Made by a program: the position numbers and the translations under genes | From: Olivibacter sitiensis DSM 17696 | GTDB lineage: Bacteria > Bacteroidota > Bacteroidia > Sphingobacteriales > Sphingobacteriaceae | Reading direction: 5' to 3' | Length of the DNA stretch: 64,000 bases | NCBI RefSeq assembly: GCF_000427965.1 | Contig: NZ_ATZA01000006.1 | Location: 72,360 to 136,359, forward strand | Shown: piece by piece, positions 46,101 to 54,324 of the stretch | Numbering within the stretch: position 1 is the first letter of the stretch | How the letters are laid out: each line of letters opens with the position of its first letter | Notes under the pieces: generated by a model | What the model was told of the DNA's origin: nothing | Seen by the model: only the letters and a program-made list of their open reading frames with translations | Databases searched by the model: none

Positions 46101-46254
46101 ACCCTTTCAACGGGCCTCTTCGCATTTTAGAATCAAGGGGTCGGGACTGGGCCTGGCCTTGGCCCATTCTTTTGCAACATTGCATGGAGGTTCACTCCTG
46201 TACGTTGACAACTCAGAAAATTTGAATATATTTGTTTTAGAAATACCATTATAG
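43129..46254 (+). CDS. Propeller-type sensor histidine kinase (sensor half of an HTCS)
   Basis: 1,041 residues. Signal peptide (to about residue 28, AVAQ), then two-component-regulator propeller repeats from about 35 to 690 (YQVENGLSNNSVLCSAQDKNGFMWFGTRDGLNRFDG is the first, with many IWIGT blades), a Y_Y_Y domain (about 700-775, YLYRLLGLDTAWTFL), one membrane helix (about 783-802) and a cytosolic HisKA/HATPase unit: phospho-acceptor H834 in ITHDIKTPLTLI, N box LTNLLSNAIKYA and G2 box GSGLGLALAHS. The protein ends right after the HATPase (FVLEIPL). In usual HTCS proteins a receiver and AraC domain follow in the same chain; here they are the next gene, 5 bp away in another frame. Confidence 0.93.
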   Translation: MRITRFLLQTAGVLYFTFLCFRTHRAVAQTYYFNHYQVENGLSNNSVLCSAQDKNGFMWFGTRDGLNRFDGYNFRHFYADTESDHGLGSNFIHSIAVSKDNQIWIGTDQGVYIFDPRKERFTTLEGLYDREILQIEEDASGNIWLIANHELFYYDTGSKQLQKKTNSDWYHVSHFCFDRDGDVWVGARNNLICLTKNIVHPLPIDSSITMEIKKLYVDHNNDIWIGTSKEGLFKYEAKLQHIDQIIANPLPHVPLYIRDVMEVDDRSIWIASEGGLFIYDTQTKDYRLLRHEKDNPWSITDNAIYTISKDHQEGIWIGTYFGGVHYYHPQHTYFEKIFPRSKPNSIRGYVIREMVEDRHHNLWIGTEDQGLTFWNPRENSFETLGQSNHLAHSNIHGMAVSGDSLFVGTFHQGMDVIDIRTHRVVKHFDVRNTNGALGDNFVFSIYRTRAGRILLATSRGAYEFFPGQDRFQPIAHLQKHIFYTSIYEDRVGNIWLSTWRDGAIRLSPQTGDLLRFAHEAQDKQSLNSNRVNRVFQNSKGEIWIATENGIAIWNEKTNKFRRITKEDGLPSNLILGFEEDDDQNLWISTSRGLVKMNTRRYSIEVFDTELGLLGLQFNYNSAFKDTQGYLYFGSSRGLIRFNPQLMTDRYKTNPETPIYITGIQTHQRELTIGGTDGHLQQSVIYTDQIVLNHDESTISIDFAALNFVAAKSTSYLYRLLGLDTAWTFLRSNGKAHFTKVPPGNYTFQVMAADANGTPISQSRSLHIRIKPPLWASTPAYATYLFLALCIICYVVYLYDRRIKEKNRRRLEIIKSHKEQELYKAKMDFFMRITHDIKTPLTLIKGPLERIIHGAPKEKTDKWLHTIHQNTEKLLTLTDNLLDFRKIESNQFSLRLQPHRISKLLQLCLQEFSPLIESKKLILQTDLDEVEADIDIETIYKILTNLLSNAIKYADQTVQVTLKEDLGNQTFRVEVKNDGVRLTEEDIQQIFKPFQRASSHFRIKGSGLGLALAHSFATLHGGSLLYVDNSENLNIFVLEIPL

Positions 46255-46259
46255 ATCTT

Positions 46260-47039
46260 ATGAAGACTGATTTTTTTTCCGAGAAATCGACGATTCTTTT
46301 GGCAGATGACCATCAGGAGATCCTCGACTTTATTGCGGACGATTTGGAAGAACAGTATGAGATCATACAAACCTCGAACGGAAAAGAGGCATTAGACTAT
46401 TTGCAGGTAAATGATGTAGACCTGATTGTTAGTGACGTTATGATGCCCGTAATGGACGGTTACGAATTTTGCACCAAAATCAAGGAAGATATATACTTCA
46501 GCCATATTCCTTTCATCATGCTTACAGCCAAGAACAGCCTGCAATCAAAAATTGAGGGCCTGGAGTACGGTGCCGACGCCTACATCGAAAAACCTTTCTC
46601 TCCGCACTTTCTGCAGGCACAGATTGCCAGCTTGCTGCGCAATAGGAAGCATGTGCATGAGCATTACCAAAACACACCTTCTGCCCCTCTGGATAGTATC
46701 GCACACAACAAGTCCGACCAAGTTTTCTTAAAAAAGCTAAACAGATTGATCCTCGAAAACATTTCCGAACCATCTTTGTGCGTTGATATGTTGGCGGAGC
46801 ACATGTACATGAGCCGGCCTACGCTCTACCGCAAGATCAAGGTGCTCTCGGATCTGTCGCCCAACGAGCTGATCAATGTCACGCGGTTGAAATGCGCAGC
46901 ACAGCTCCTATTGGAAGGCGAATACAGGATCTATGAGATTGCCCATAAGCTTGGATTCAGTACCCCCTCACATTTTACCAGAAATTTCCAGAAACGATTC
47001 GGTATGAGCCCCAAAGAGTACGTGGCGGGCAGGCAATAG
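46260..47039 (+). CDS. Response regulator with AraC-type DNA-binding domain
   Basis: 259 residues. Receiver domain 10-125 with acidic pocket LLADDHQE, phospho-acceptor D59 (LIVSDVMMPVMDGYEF), T89 region MLTAK and K111 (IEKPF). AraC/XylS helix-turn-helix pair from about 155: LCVDMLAEHMYMSRPTLYRKIK and IYEIAHKLGFSTPSHFTRNFQKRFGMSPKEY. It corresponds exactly to the C-terminal third of a hybrid two-component regulator and is the obvious partner of the preceding kinase. Likely targets are the flanking susC operons; candidate direct repeats lie at 47614-47664. Confidence 0.94.
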   Translation: MKTDFFSEKSTILLADDHQEILDFIADDLEEQYEIIQTSNGKEALDYLQVNDVDLIVSDVMMPVMDGYEFCTKIKEDIYFSHIPFIMLTAKNSLQSKIEGLEYGADAYIEKPFSPHFLQAQIASLLRNRKHVHEHYQNTPSAPLDSIAHNKSDQVFLKKLNRLILENISEPSLCVDMLAEHMYMSRPTLYRKIKVLSDLSPNELINVTRLKCAAQLLLEGEYRIYEIAHKLGFSTPSHFTRNFQKRFGMSPKEYVAGRQ

Positions 47040-47613
47040 CAATAGTGTGTTGGGTCGCTATAACGAAAAATCTTTTACGCCGAGCGATTTGGGCTAGGTT
47101 TCTCTAATCAATGACCACAGATTGTTTCGAAAAAAAACAAAACCAACACATTCTCAGACTAATGGCTTATAAGTGCATCCTGCCCTCGGTTTGTCCTTAA
47201 CGTTGATACGAATTAACAATTTATTGAGACGAATAGGTATTTTTTTTATGAACACATTGATGAAATTTGACTATTGAATGATGTGATAACCATTTATAAA
47301 CTAATTCCGATTAAAAGACAGCATCGGCACAACAAAAACATTCAAAATATATAGGCTACTATCCCGATCCAAGACCGAAAGGTATAAGGATAAATAGAAT
47401 TATTAAGAGCTAATAATAAAAAAAATATGGTGTCGCCGTTTCGTTATCGGCTATTGAATTTTGAGCAGTACTAACCATTCGTTAATTGGAACGGCACATT
47501 CTTTTAGAACATCAAAGACACATATGGACATGACGCAAGAAAGGAGTATGACGATGACATAAGATAGACGGAACAACAGATTGTTTTATTTTACTTTATG
47601 GTGTAATCTATTC

Positions 47614-47664
47614 TCACCAATTCGCTTTTTCATAGCATTGAGGCAATTGTCCTCTTCACCAATT
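47614..47664 (+). promoter_or_regulatory. Direct repeat TCACCAATT x2, candidate regulator site
   Basis: TCACCAATT at 47614-47622 and 47656-47664, start-to-start 42 bp (four helical turns), both preceded by T and C-rich bases (TCTCACCAATT, CTTCACCAATT). AraC-type regulators bind direct repeats in phase on the helix. Located 217-267 bp before the susC ATG. Confidence 0.35.
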
Positions 47665-47690
47665 ATAAGCTAAAAAGCCCAATTGATTAA

Positions 47691-47831
47691 ATGAATAGGA
47701 TCGATACCGCCGTGCAAAACAGGAAATCTGCACAGCGTGTGGCTTTGTGTGCCATCTTGAAACAACCTGTCCACAGCATATTAGTAAATTATTCCTGTGG
47801 AGAAGTGCCCATGAAGGCCTTATTAATATAA
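47691..47831 (+). CDS. Doubtful 46-codon ORF in the susC leader region
   Basis: ATG at 47691 to TAA at 47831, MNRIDTAVQNRKSAQRVALC and so on to VPMKALLI. No recognisable family or domain. It overlaps the inverted repeat at 47770-47801. Could be a leader peptide or chance. Confidence 0.2.
   Translation: MNRIDTAVQNRKSAQRVALCAILKQPVHSILVNYSCGEVPMKALLI
47770..47801 (+). promoter_or_regulatory. Inverted repeat in the susC leader
   Basis: TCCACAG (47770-47776) and CTGTGGA (47795-47801), perfect 7 bp around an 18-bp AT-rich spacer, 80 bp before the susC ATG. Possible operator half-sites or a leader hairpin. Confidence 0.35.
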
Positions 47832-47880
47832 ACCGAAGTACAAATTAAAACCTTGTTTTTTTACCAATAAATCAAAATTC

Positions 47881-50800
47881 ATGATGAACAAACTTATACA
47901 AGCTTTTGCCTTGGCCCTGGCAAGCCTGATGATTGCAGACGCTTCGTGGGCACAAGCCCAAGGAGTGAGGATTTCAGGAACGGTCAGCACCGAACAAGGA
48001 AGCCCGCTTGCTGGGGTAAGCGTAACGATCAAGGGGGCTAATTCGGGGACTACCACAAATGGCGACGGTATCTACACGATTGAGGTGTCCGATGGCTCTG
48101 CTACCCTGATATTCTCATCTACGGGATACAGCACACAGGAGGTTCAGGTACAAAACCGAACATCCATCAATGTTACACTAGAAGTGGATATTCAGGGCTT
48201 GGATGAAGTGGTAGTAGTTGGCTACGGTACCATGCAGAAAAAAGATCTTACTGGTTCCGTCATCCAAGTCCGCCCGGACAGAATAGCAAACGAAAATCCA
48301 CGAACCGTACAGGACATTTTGCGGGGAACGCCGGGCCTGAATGTTGGCTTTAATTCGTCGGCAAAAGGAGGTGGGACTTTGCAGATACGCGGACAGCGTT
48401 CCGTATATACAGATGGTAATCATAATAGCCCATTGATCGTTCTGGATGGTATGTTCTTTTATGGGGAGCTATCCGAGATCAACCCCGACGACATCGATCA
48501 GATCGACGTATTGAAAGATGCTTCTGCCGCAGCCGTTTATGGGTCGAGAGCTGCCAATGGCGTGATTATTATTTCGACCAAACGGGGTAAACCGGGCAAG
48601 CCGGTTGTCAATATGACGGCCAATTTGGGCGCTACCGGTCCAGCTGATTTTCGCAGAAGGTGGAACACGGATGAATATATGCAACACCGTGTGGATTGGC
48701 TGACTAAGAACACCTATGGTGTCAATCCAGAAACTGGTGCATACGAGGCTTACCAGACTGGTGTGTTTGCCAATCAACCAGGCTTTTTTATGCGACCCGA
48801 TCAGTTACCGGCAAACATCTCGCTCGATAGTTGGCGCGCATACAGCACCAATGAAACGGGGGAGTCCGATTTAAGCATTTGGGCAAGGCGGTTAGGTTTT
48901 ACGGGTAATGCCCTGCAAAATTTTCTCAACGGTAAAGTAGAGGATTGGACCGATCGCACCTTTCGAACGGGACTGGATCAAGACTATAATGCCAGTGTCA
49001 GCGGTGCAAGCGAGCGCACGAACTACTATTTCTCCATGGGCTACCTGAAAAACGAAGGTACTGTTGTAAGCGATAACTACCGGGCGGTACGCGCCAATAT
49101 GAAGGTGAACTCCAACGTTACCGACTGGTTCGAAATCGGGGCCAATGTCAATTTCCAGGACCGTTCTGATGGCAATGTAGACATCGATATGGATCAGATG
49201 ATGCGCAACAGTCCCTATGCCGACTATGACGATGGGATGGGCAATCCCATACAATTTCCATTGAGCTCCGAATTTAGCCAAAGAGGCTACAACTACGATT
49301 TTCAAAGGCAATTTTTGGAATTAGACAAAGGTTACACGATATTCAACACGATCTTGCAGGCGAAGGTCAAGTTGCCTTTCAATATCACCTACTCCTTTAA
49401 CGCGTCGCCTCGCTATCAATTTTTCTACGATCGCTATTTCATGTCGGCAGATTTACCGGGATCTGATCCCAAAACCCGCGGAGCCAACCGCGAGCAGGCC
49501 AAACGTTTTGACTGGTCATTGAACAATACCGTTACTTGGGATCACACGTTTGCAGAGAAGCATCGTTTCAACGTGACGCTGGTACAGGAAGCCGAGCAAC
49601 TGCGGTCCTGGCAAGAGCGTATCGAAGCGCGAAATATCCTACCTTCAGATGCCTTGGGTTTTCATGGCGTAGGTTTTGGCAATAAAGAGGAAAGTAACTA
49701 TTCCAGTGACGATACGAATCAAACAGCCGATGCCCTTATGGCACGTTTGTTCTACAACTACGATGAGCGCTACATGCTGACAGGAACCATCCGGAGGGAC
49801 GGCTATTCGGCCTTTGGGGCATCTAATCCCTACGCTACATTTCCATCTCTAGGAGCTGCATGGACTTTCTCCAACGAAGGTTTCTTTAAAAATTGGAATC
49901 ATGTCATGAGTTCCGGTAAATTACGTGTATCCTACGGTCGAAACGGTAACCGCTCCCTGGGGTCACCTTATTTGGCGCTTGCCAACCTCTATCGCGGAGC
50001 GGGAAGGATGCAAGGCTACATTGATGCCTCTGGCCAGATGCTGCAATATCGCTATCTGATGATGGACCGATTGGCTAATCCGAACCTGCAGTGGGAAAAA
50101 ACCGCTGCTTGGAATTTTGGATTGGATTTCGGCTTCCTCAACGACCGCATATCCGGTACGCTCGAATATTACAATATGAAGACTCACGATATGATCATGG
50201 GTCAACGTTTGCCGGGCTTCTCGGGATTCAGTTCGATAACCACCAATCTAGGGCGTGTGGATAACAGCGGGATAGAAGTTGCGCTAAATACACTTAATGT
50301 GGAAAAGGAAAATTTCCGGTGGTCTACCATCGTTGGATTTTCATACAATAGGAACCGAATCAAACACTTGTACTTTGACTACGAAGACATTGTGGATGCG
50401 GACGGGAATGTGACCGGTCGTAGAGAAAGAGACGATCTTACAAATGGCTGGTTTATAGGTCAATCGATCAATACCATCTGGAATTACCGAGTTACTGGAA
50501 TCTGGCAGACAGATGAGATCGAAGAAGCGGCAAGGTACGGTCAAAAACCCGGCGATCCCAAGGTAGCCAACAATTATACGGCAGACGACGTGGTCAATGC
50601 AGATGGCTCTGTAACGCATGTCTACAATGATCGGGATAAAGAATTTCTGGGCGAAACGGTCGCGCCCTATCATTGGTCTTTGCGCAACGAGTTTGTCCTA
50701 TGGAAAGACCTGACCTTCTCCTTCCAGATTTACTCCTATATGGGGCATAAAAGCTTATCGGGTAATTACCTGAACAACGATGACGATGGCGGACGTATGC

Positions 50801-51126
50801 AATACGCATTGGCCAATCTACCGGCAAAGGAATATTGGACTCCCGATAACCCGACCGATAAATTCGGACGTATCGAGGCTTCGGGGCCTATTGGCGCTGC
50901 TGGAGCCCAAAAATTGTATAACCGTTCTTTCATTCGGCTGGATAATATTTCCGCAGGATATACCCTGCCTCGGCGATGGACATCCATGTACAATCTAAGT
51001 CAGGTCAAAGTGTTTGCTGCCGTACGTAACACGGCCACTTGGGCGCAGGAATGGATATATGGTGATCCCGAAACTGGCTCGTGGGCATCACGCACCTTTA
51101 CCATGGGTTTGAATTTAACTTTTTAG
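47881..51126 (+). CDS. SusC-family TonB-dependent oligosaccharide transporter
   Basis: 1,081 residues. Signal peptide ending DASWAQAQ, carboxypeptidase-like domain (VRISGTVSTEQGSPLAGVSVTIKGANSGTTTNGDGIY, in blocks GTVSTEQGSPLAGVSV and GTTTNGDGIYTIEV), TonB box region LDEVVVVGYGTMQKKDLTGSV, plug with LQIRGQRS, LIVLDG and EINPDDIDQIDVLKDASAAAVYGSRAANGVIII, then a 22-strand barrel ending FTMGLNLTF. It imports oligosaccharides across the outer membrane using TonB energy. First gene of susC-susD-GH105; likely switched on by the kinase/regulator pair upstream. Confidence 0.96.
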   Translation: MMNKLIQAFALALASLMIADASWAQAQGVRISGTVSTEQGSPLAGVSVTIKGANSGTTTNGDGIYTIEVSDGSATLIFSSTGYSTQEVQVQNRTSINVTLEVDIQGLDEVVVVGYGTMQKKDLTGSVIQVRPDRIANENPRTVQDILRGTPGLNVGFNSSAKGGGTLQIRGQRSVYTDGNHNSPLIVLDGMFFYGELSEINPDDIDQIDVLKDASAAAVYGSRAANGVIIISTKRGKPGKPVVNMTANLGATGPADFRRRWNTDEYMQHRVDWLTKNTYGVNPETGAYEAYQTGVFANQPGFFMRPDQLPANISLDSWRAYSTNETGESDLSIWARRLGFTGNALQNFLNGKVEDWTDRTFRTGLDQDYNASVSGASERTNYYFSMGYLKNEGTVVSDNYRAVRANMKVNSNVTDWFEIGANVNFQDRSDGNVDIDMDQMMRNSPYADYDDGMGNPIQFPLSSEFSQRGYNYDFQRQFLELDKGYTIFNTILQAKVKLPFNITYSFNASPRYQFFYDRYFMSADLPGSDPKTRGANREQAKRFDWSLNNTVTWDHTFAEKHRFNVTLVQEAEQLRSWQERIEARNILPSDALGFHGVGFGNKEESNYSSDDTNQTADALMARLFYNYDERYMLTGTIRRDGYSAFGASNPYATFPSLGAAWTFSNEGFFKNWNHVMSSGKLRVSYGRNGNRSLGSPYLALANLYRGAGRMQGYIDASGQMLQYRYLMMDRLANPNLQWEKTAAWNFGLDFGFLNDRISGTLEYYNMKTHDMIMGQRLPGFSGFSSITTNLGRVDNSGIEVALNTLNVEKENFRWSTIVGFSYNRNRIKHLYFDYEDIVDADGNVTGRRERDDLTNGWFIGQSINTIWNYRVTGIWQTDEIEEAARYGQKPGDPKVANNYTADDVVNADGSVTHVYNDRDKEFLGETVAPYHWSLRNEFVLWKDLTFSFQIYSYMGHKSLSGNYLNNDDDGGRMQYALANLPAKEYWTPDNPTDKFGRIEASGPIGAAGAQKLYNRSFIRLDNISAGYTLPRRWTSMYNLSQVKVFAAVRNTATWAQEWIYGDPETGSWASRTFTMGLNLTF

Positions 51127-51145
51127 TCGATTAAAAACGATAGAG

Positions 51146-53164
51146 ATGAAGAAGATAACACAACAATTAACTCGTATATTATTTGCCCTACTTATGGGGG
51201 GCACCTTATTGGGAAGCGGCTGTTCGCGGGATTTTCTGAACCCCGATCCGCTATCGTTCTACGAACCCAATACCACGTTTAATACCAAATCTGGTCTGGA
51301 GGCCGCCCTGGCCATTTGTGACCGTCACCTCAAATTGTATTGGATGACAGACCACAATGAAATGCTCTCCTTGGGTACGGAATATATCTTTTCCGAGCTG
51401 ATGGTAGCCGCAGCGACTGACAAGCGCAACATGCTCGCCGATGTGGCCAATATGCTTACACCTACCAGTGATGATAGTGGTCCCCAAAACAACTTGGATA
51501 GAACCAATAGCCTATGGTATTTTTGGGACGAAACATACAAAGGTGTCATGTATGCCAATACCGTTCTTCATTATGTAGACGATGTAGAGGAATTGGACGA
51601 AGCCACGAAAAATATGTTTAAAGGTAGGGCTTACTTTCACCGTGCTTTTAGATACCTCGCCTTGGTATTCCAATACGGCGATGTCCCGCTTGTGACTAAA
51701 TTATTGGAGGTGCCTAAGCAAAACTACCGCACCACCGAGCGCGATGCCATTCTGCAAATGATAACCCAAGATATGGAATTCGCAGTAGAGTGGGTGCCCA
51801 ATCAGAGTCAGATTGGCGTAATCGGTATGGTCAATAAGGGTGCTTGCCGGATGTTGCTGGCAAAATGTTATTTGGCCATTGGAGAGTACGCCAAAGCCAA
51901 GGAGCAAACCGATATCCTGATCGATCAGTCTGGATACGCCCTCATGGAAAATACTTTCGGCACATTTAATGATGGTGGCGAGCCGCAGACCTGGCCCATC
52001 ACCCGCAACGTGATCTGGGACATGCACCGCTCCGAAAACAAGCTGATCGCAGCAAATAGGGAACTCATCATGGGTATGCCCAATCGCGGAGCCGAGGCGG
52101 AGTCATTCGTTAAAATGCTGACCATGCGTATTTTGTATCCCTTTGTTTTCGACAATAGGTTACAGGCTAAGGATGGTAGACAGGCCCTGCTAAATATCAG
52201 ACGCAATACGGCGGACTACAACCCACAATACGACTACATGCGGGCTTTCGGACGCGGTATTGCGACTTTTCGCCCCACGCGCTTTCACATGACCGGTCTT
52301 TGGTATGTTAACGGCGTTTTGGACGAAACCGACCTGCGCCATAGCTCCGAAACGGGCAACTGGATACGCATGGAAGACTACCGGGTAAATAATAGGGCAT
52401 CAACGGAATTTGGCGAACCCCTCACGCTTTTCAATCCCGACAATGGTACCCTGTTGTGCAGTGATACCATTCGCCGCTGGTTTGACGTGCCCCATTACAA
52501 ATTCTTTTTGGATGATCCTGTCGCTGAAGCAAATATCGTCGGGTCTGACGGACACCGTGGAGCCACAAATGGAGGCCATGCGGACTGGTATCTTTACCGT
52601 TTAGCGGAAGCATACCTCCTAAGGGCAGAAGCCAAATACTATATAAACCCTGGTGACCCTACTATTAAGGATGACCTAAATGCCGTGAGGCAGCGGGCAC
52701 AATGCAGCCAATTATATGAAGGCGCCGTTACCATCGGTGACATTATGAACGAACGTGCACGCGAATTGTATTGGGAAGAATGGCGCAATGTGGAGCTAAA
52801 ACGCGTATCGTTGTGCCTGGCCCGTAGTGGTAGACCCGACGAATGGGGCAATACGTACAACTTGGCCAACTTTGACAAGCAAAGCGGCACAGATGCCGCT
52901 GGTGGAAGCTATTGGTATCAACGTATTGTACACTACAGCATGTATAACAAAGGGCCTATTCAGATAGACGCTCCCGGCAATAGCAACCCCAACTACACCA
53001 TGGACAAAAAGAATATGTACTGGCCTATTCCAAACTCGGCAATTACCGCTAACATGAGAGGACGGCTCAGCCAAAACTATGGCTATGATGGCTATGATCC
53101 CACTACGCCCAAATGGGATAATTGGGAAGATGCCGTGGCAGATGAGAGTAGCGCATCAGATTGA
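51146..53164 (+). CDS. SusD/RagB-family glycan-binding lipoprotein, large form
   Basis: 672 residues, longer than most SusD proteins (about 500-600). Lipoprotein signal ending TLLGSGC, lipid on C26. SusD core: RDFLNPDPLSFYEPNTTF, YFHRAFRYLALVFQYGDVPLVTKLLEVPKQNYRTTERDAILQMITQDMEFA in blocks, MLLAKCYLAIGEYAKAKEQTDILI (TPR), and the C-terminal WYLYRLAEAYLLRAEAKYY and RARELYWEEWRNVELKRVSL. It forms the hinged lid of the SusC channel. 19 bp after susC. Confidence 0.95.
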   Translation: MKKITQQLTRILFALLMGGTLLGSGCSRDFLNPDPLSFYEPNTTFNTKSGLEAALAICDRHLKLYWMTDHNEMLSLGTEYIFSELMVAAATDKRNMLADVANMLTPTSDDSGPQNNLDRTNSLWYFWDETYKGVMYANTVLHYVDDVEELDEATKNMFKGRAYFHRAFRYLALVFQYGDVPLVTKLLEVPKQNYRTTERDAILQMITQDMEFAVEWVPNQSQIGVIGMVNKGACRMLLAKCYLAIGEYAKAKEQTDILIDQSGYALMENTFGTFNDGGEPQTWPITRNVIWDMHRSENKLIAANRELIMGMPNRGAEAESFVKMLTMRILYPFVFDNRLQAKDGRQALLNIRRNTADYNPQYDYMRAFGRGIATFRPTRFHMTGLWYVNGVLDETDLRHSSETGNWIRMEDYRVNNRASTEFGEPLTLFNPDNGTLLCSDTIRRWFDVPHYKFFLDDPVAEANIVGSDGHRGATNGGHADWYLYRLAEAYLLRAEAKYYINPGDPTIKDDLNAVRQRAQCSQLYEGAVTIGDIMNERARELYWEEWRNVELKRVSLCLARSGRPDEWGNTYNLANFDKQSGTDAAGGSYWYQRIVHYSMYNKGPIQIDAPGNSNPNYTMDKKNMYWPIPNSAITANMRGRLSQNYGYDGYDPTTPKWDNWEDAVADESSASD

Positions 53165-53206
53165 AGTTCGAGTGTAAAGAGTGATTTAAATTAAAAAAAT
53201 GTAATT

Positions 53207-54310
53207 ATGTGTAAGAAAGCAGTCATCTTATTATTCCTTTTTCCTGTTCGGCTCCTGTTTGCCCAGCATAAAGAATTGACAGACTTCCCAAAGGGATATG
53301 TGCCAGGGGAAGTTGGTAAACTTATCGCTTATCACTTTGTGAATGGCAGGCATGATCTCTATGCTGGTCAATATATACATTATGCCGAGGTATGTACCTG
53401 GATCGGTGCTTTGGACTATGCCGTGAAGACCAATGACCGCAAGCTTATCAAGCTTCTGCAGGATAAGTTCGAGCCGTTTTTTACATATGAGCGTGCCTTG
53501 TTGCCTCCTATGAACCATGTGGACTACAATATGTTTGGGAGCCTCGCCCTGAAACTGTACCAAGTGACAAAAGACGAACGCTACAAAAAAATGGGGTTGG
53601 AATATGCCGATACACAATGGGAAGTGCCGCAGAATGCCAAGGCCGAAGAAAAAGCCTGGGCTGACAAGGGCTTTTCCTGGCAGACACGCTTGTGGATTGA
53701 CGATATGTACATGATTACCGTAGTGCAGGGCGAGGCATATAAAGTGACTGGAGACTGTAGATATATTGATAGGGCGGCAAAAGAAATGGTGCTCTATCTG
53801 GATGAGTTGCAACGTCCGAACGGGCTTTTCTACCATGCGCCAGATGTTCCATACTATTGGGGACGGGGAGACGGCTGGATGGCGGTAGGCATGCCCAATC
53901 TGTTGCGTTTACTGCCCGAAGACCACAAAGACCGTCCACGTATTAGGGAAGGTTACTTGAAAATGATGAATAGCCTGAAAGATTATCAGCAACCGAGTGG
54001 CATGTGGAACCAGTTGATCGATGAGCCGAGCTTTTGGGCGGAAACATCAGGAACAGCCATGTTTGCTTATGCTTTTATCGTTGGCGTGCAAGAAGGATGG
54101 CTGGATGTCACAGAATATGCTCCAGCAGCTCGCAAAGCCTGGTTGGCGATGATTCCGTACATCGACTCTCGCAACAACGTGACAGAAGTCTGCATTGGGA
54201 CTGGCAAAAAGAACGATAAGCAGCACTACCACGACCGTCCACGCAATCCGGGAGATCTTCATGGGCAGGCACCATACCTTTGGTGCGCTGCCGCCCTGCT
54301 TGCAAAATAA
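53207..54310 (+). CDS. GH105/GH88-family unsaturated uronyl hydrolase
   Basis: 367 residues, signal peptide ending RLLFAQ. An (alpha/alpha)6 barrel with the GH105 features GFSWQTRLWIDDMYMITVVQGEAYKVTGD (catalytic Asp in WIDDMYM), APDVPYYWGRGDGWMAVGMPNLLRLLP and AETSGTAMFAYAFIVGVQEGWLD. The family hydrates and releases 4,5-unsaturated galacturonyl or glucuronyl residues made by polysaccharide lyases. No lyase is visible in this window, so it either uses products made elsewhere or acts on another unsaturated or uronate unit. Its stop is 14 bp from that of the convergent GH3 gene. Confidence 0.92.
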   Translation: MCKKAVILLFLFPVRLLFAQHKELTDFPKGYVPGEVGKLIAYHFVNGRHDLYAGQYIHYAEVCTWIGALDYAVKTNDRKLIKLLQDKFEPFFTYERALLPPMNHVDYNMFGSLALKLYQVTKDERYKKMGLEYADTQWEVPQNAKAEEKAWADKGFSWQTRLWIDDMYMITVVQGEAYKVTGDCRYIDRAAKEMVLYLDELQRPNGLFYHAPDVPYYWGRGDGWMAVGMPNLLRLLPEDHKDRPRIREGYLKMMNSLKDYQQPSGMWNQLIDEPSFWAETSGTAMFAYAFIVGVQEGWLDVTEYAPAARKAWLAMIPYIDSRNNVTEVCIGTGKKNDKQHYHDRPRNPGDLHGQAPYLWCAAALLAK

Positions 54311-54324
54311 CACGGGCGTTGCTT

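Larger units (their letters stand above)
47040..47880 (+). other. 840-bp intergenic region upstream of the plus-strand susC
   Basis: AT-rich, no long ORF and no full TAnnTTTG promoter match. It holds two TCACCAATT direct repeats (47614 and 47656), a 46-codon ORF (47691-47831) and a 7-bp inverted repeat (47770-47801). It must contain the regulated susC promoter. Confidence 0.6.

Noticed and set aside
46250-46290. Possible frameshift between the sensor kinase and response regulator, suggested by a run of eight T
   Set aside because: The kinase ends naturally after its HATPase strand with a stop before the T run, and the regulator has its own ATG and normal receiver N-terminus; kept only as a check in the finding.
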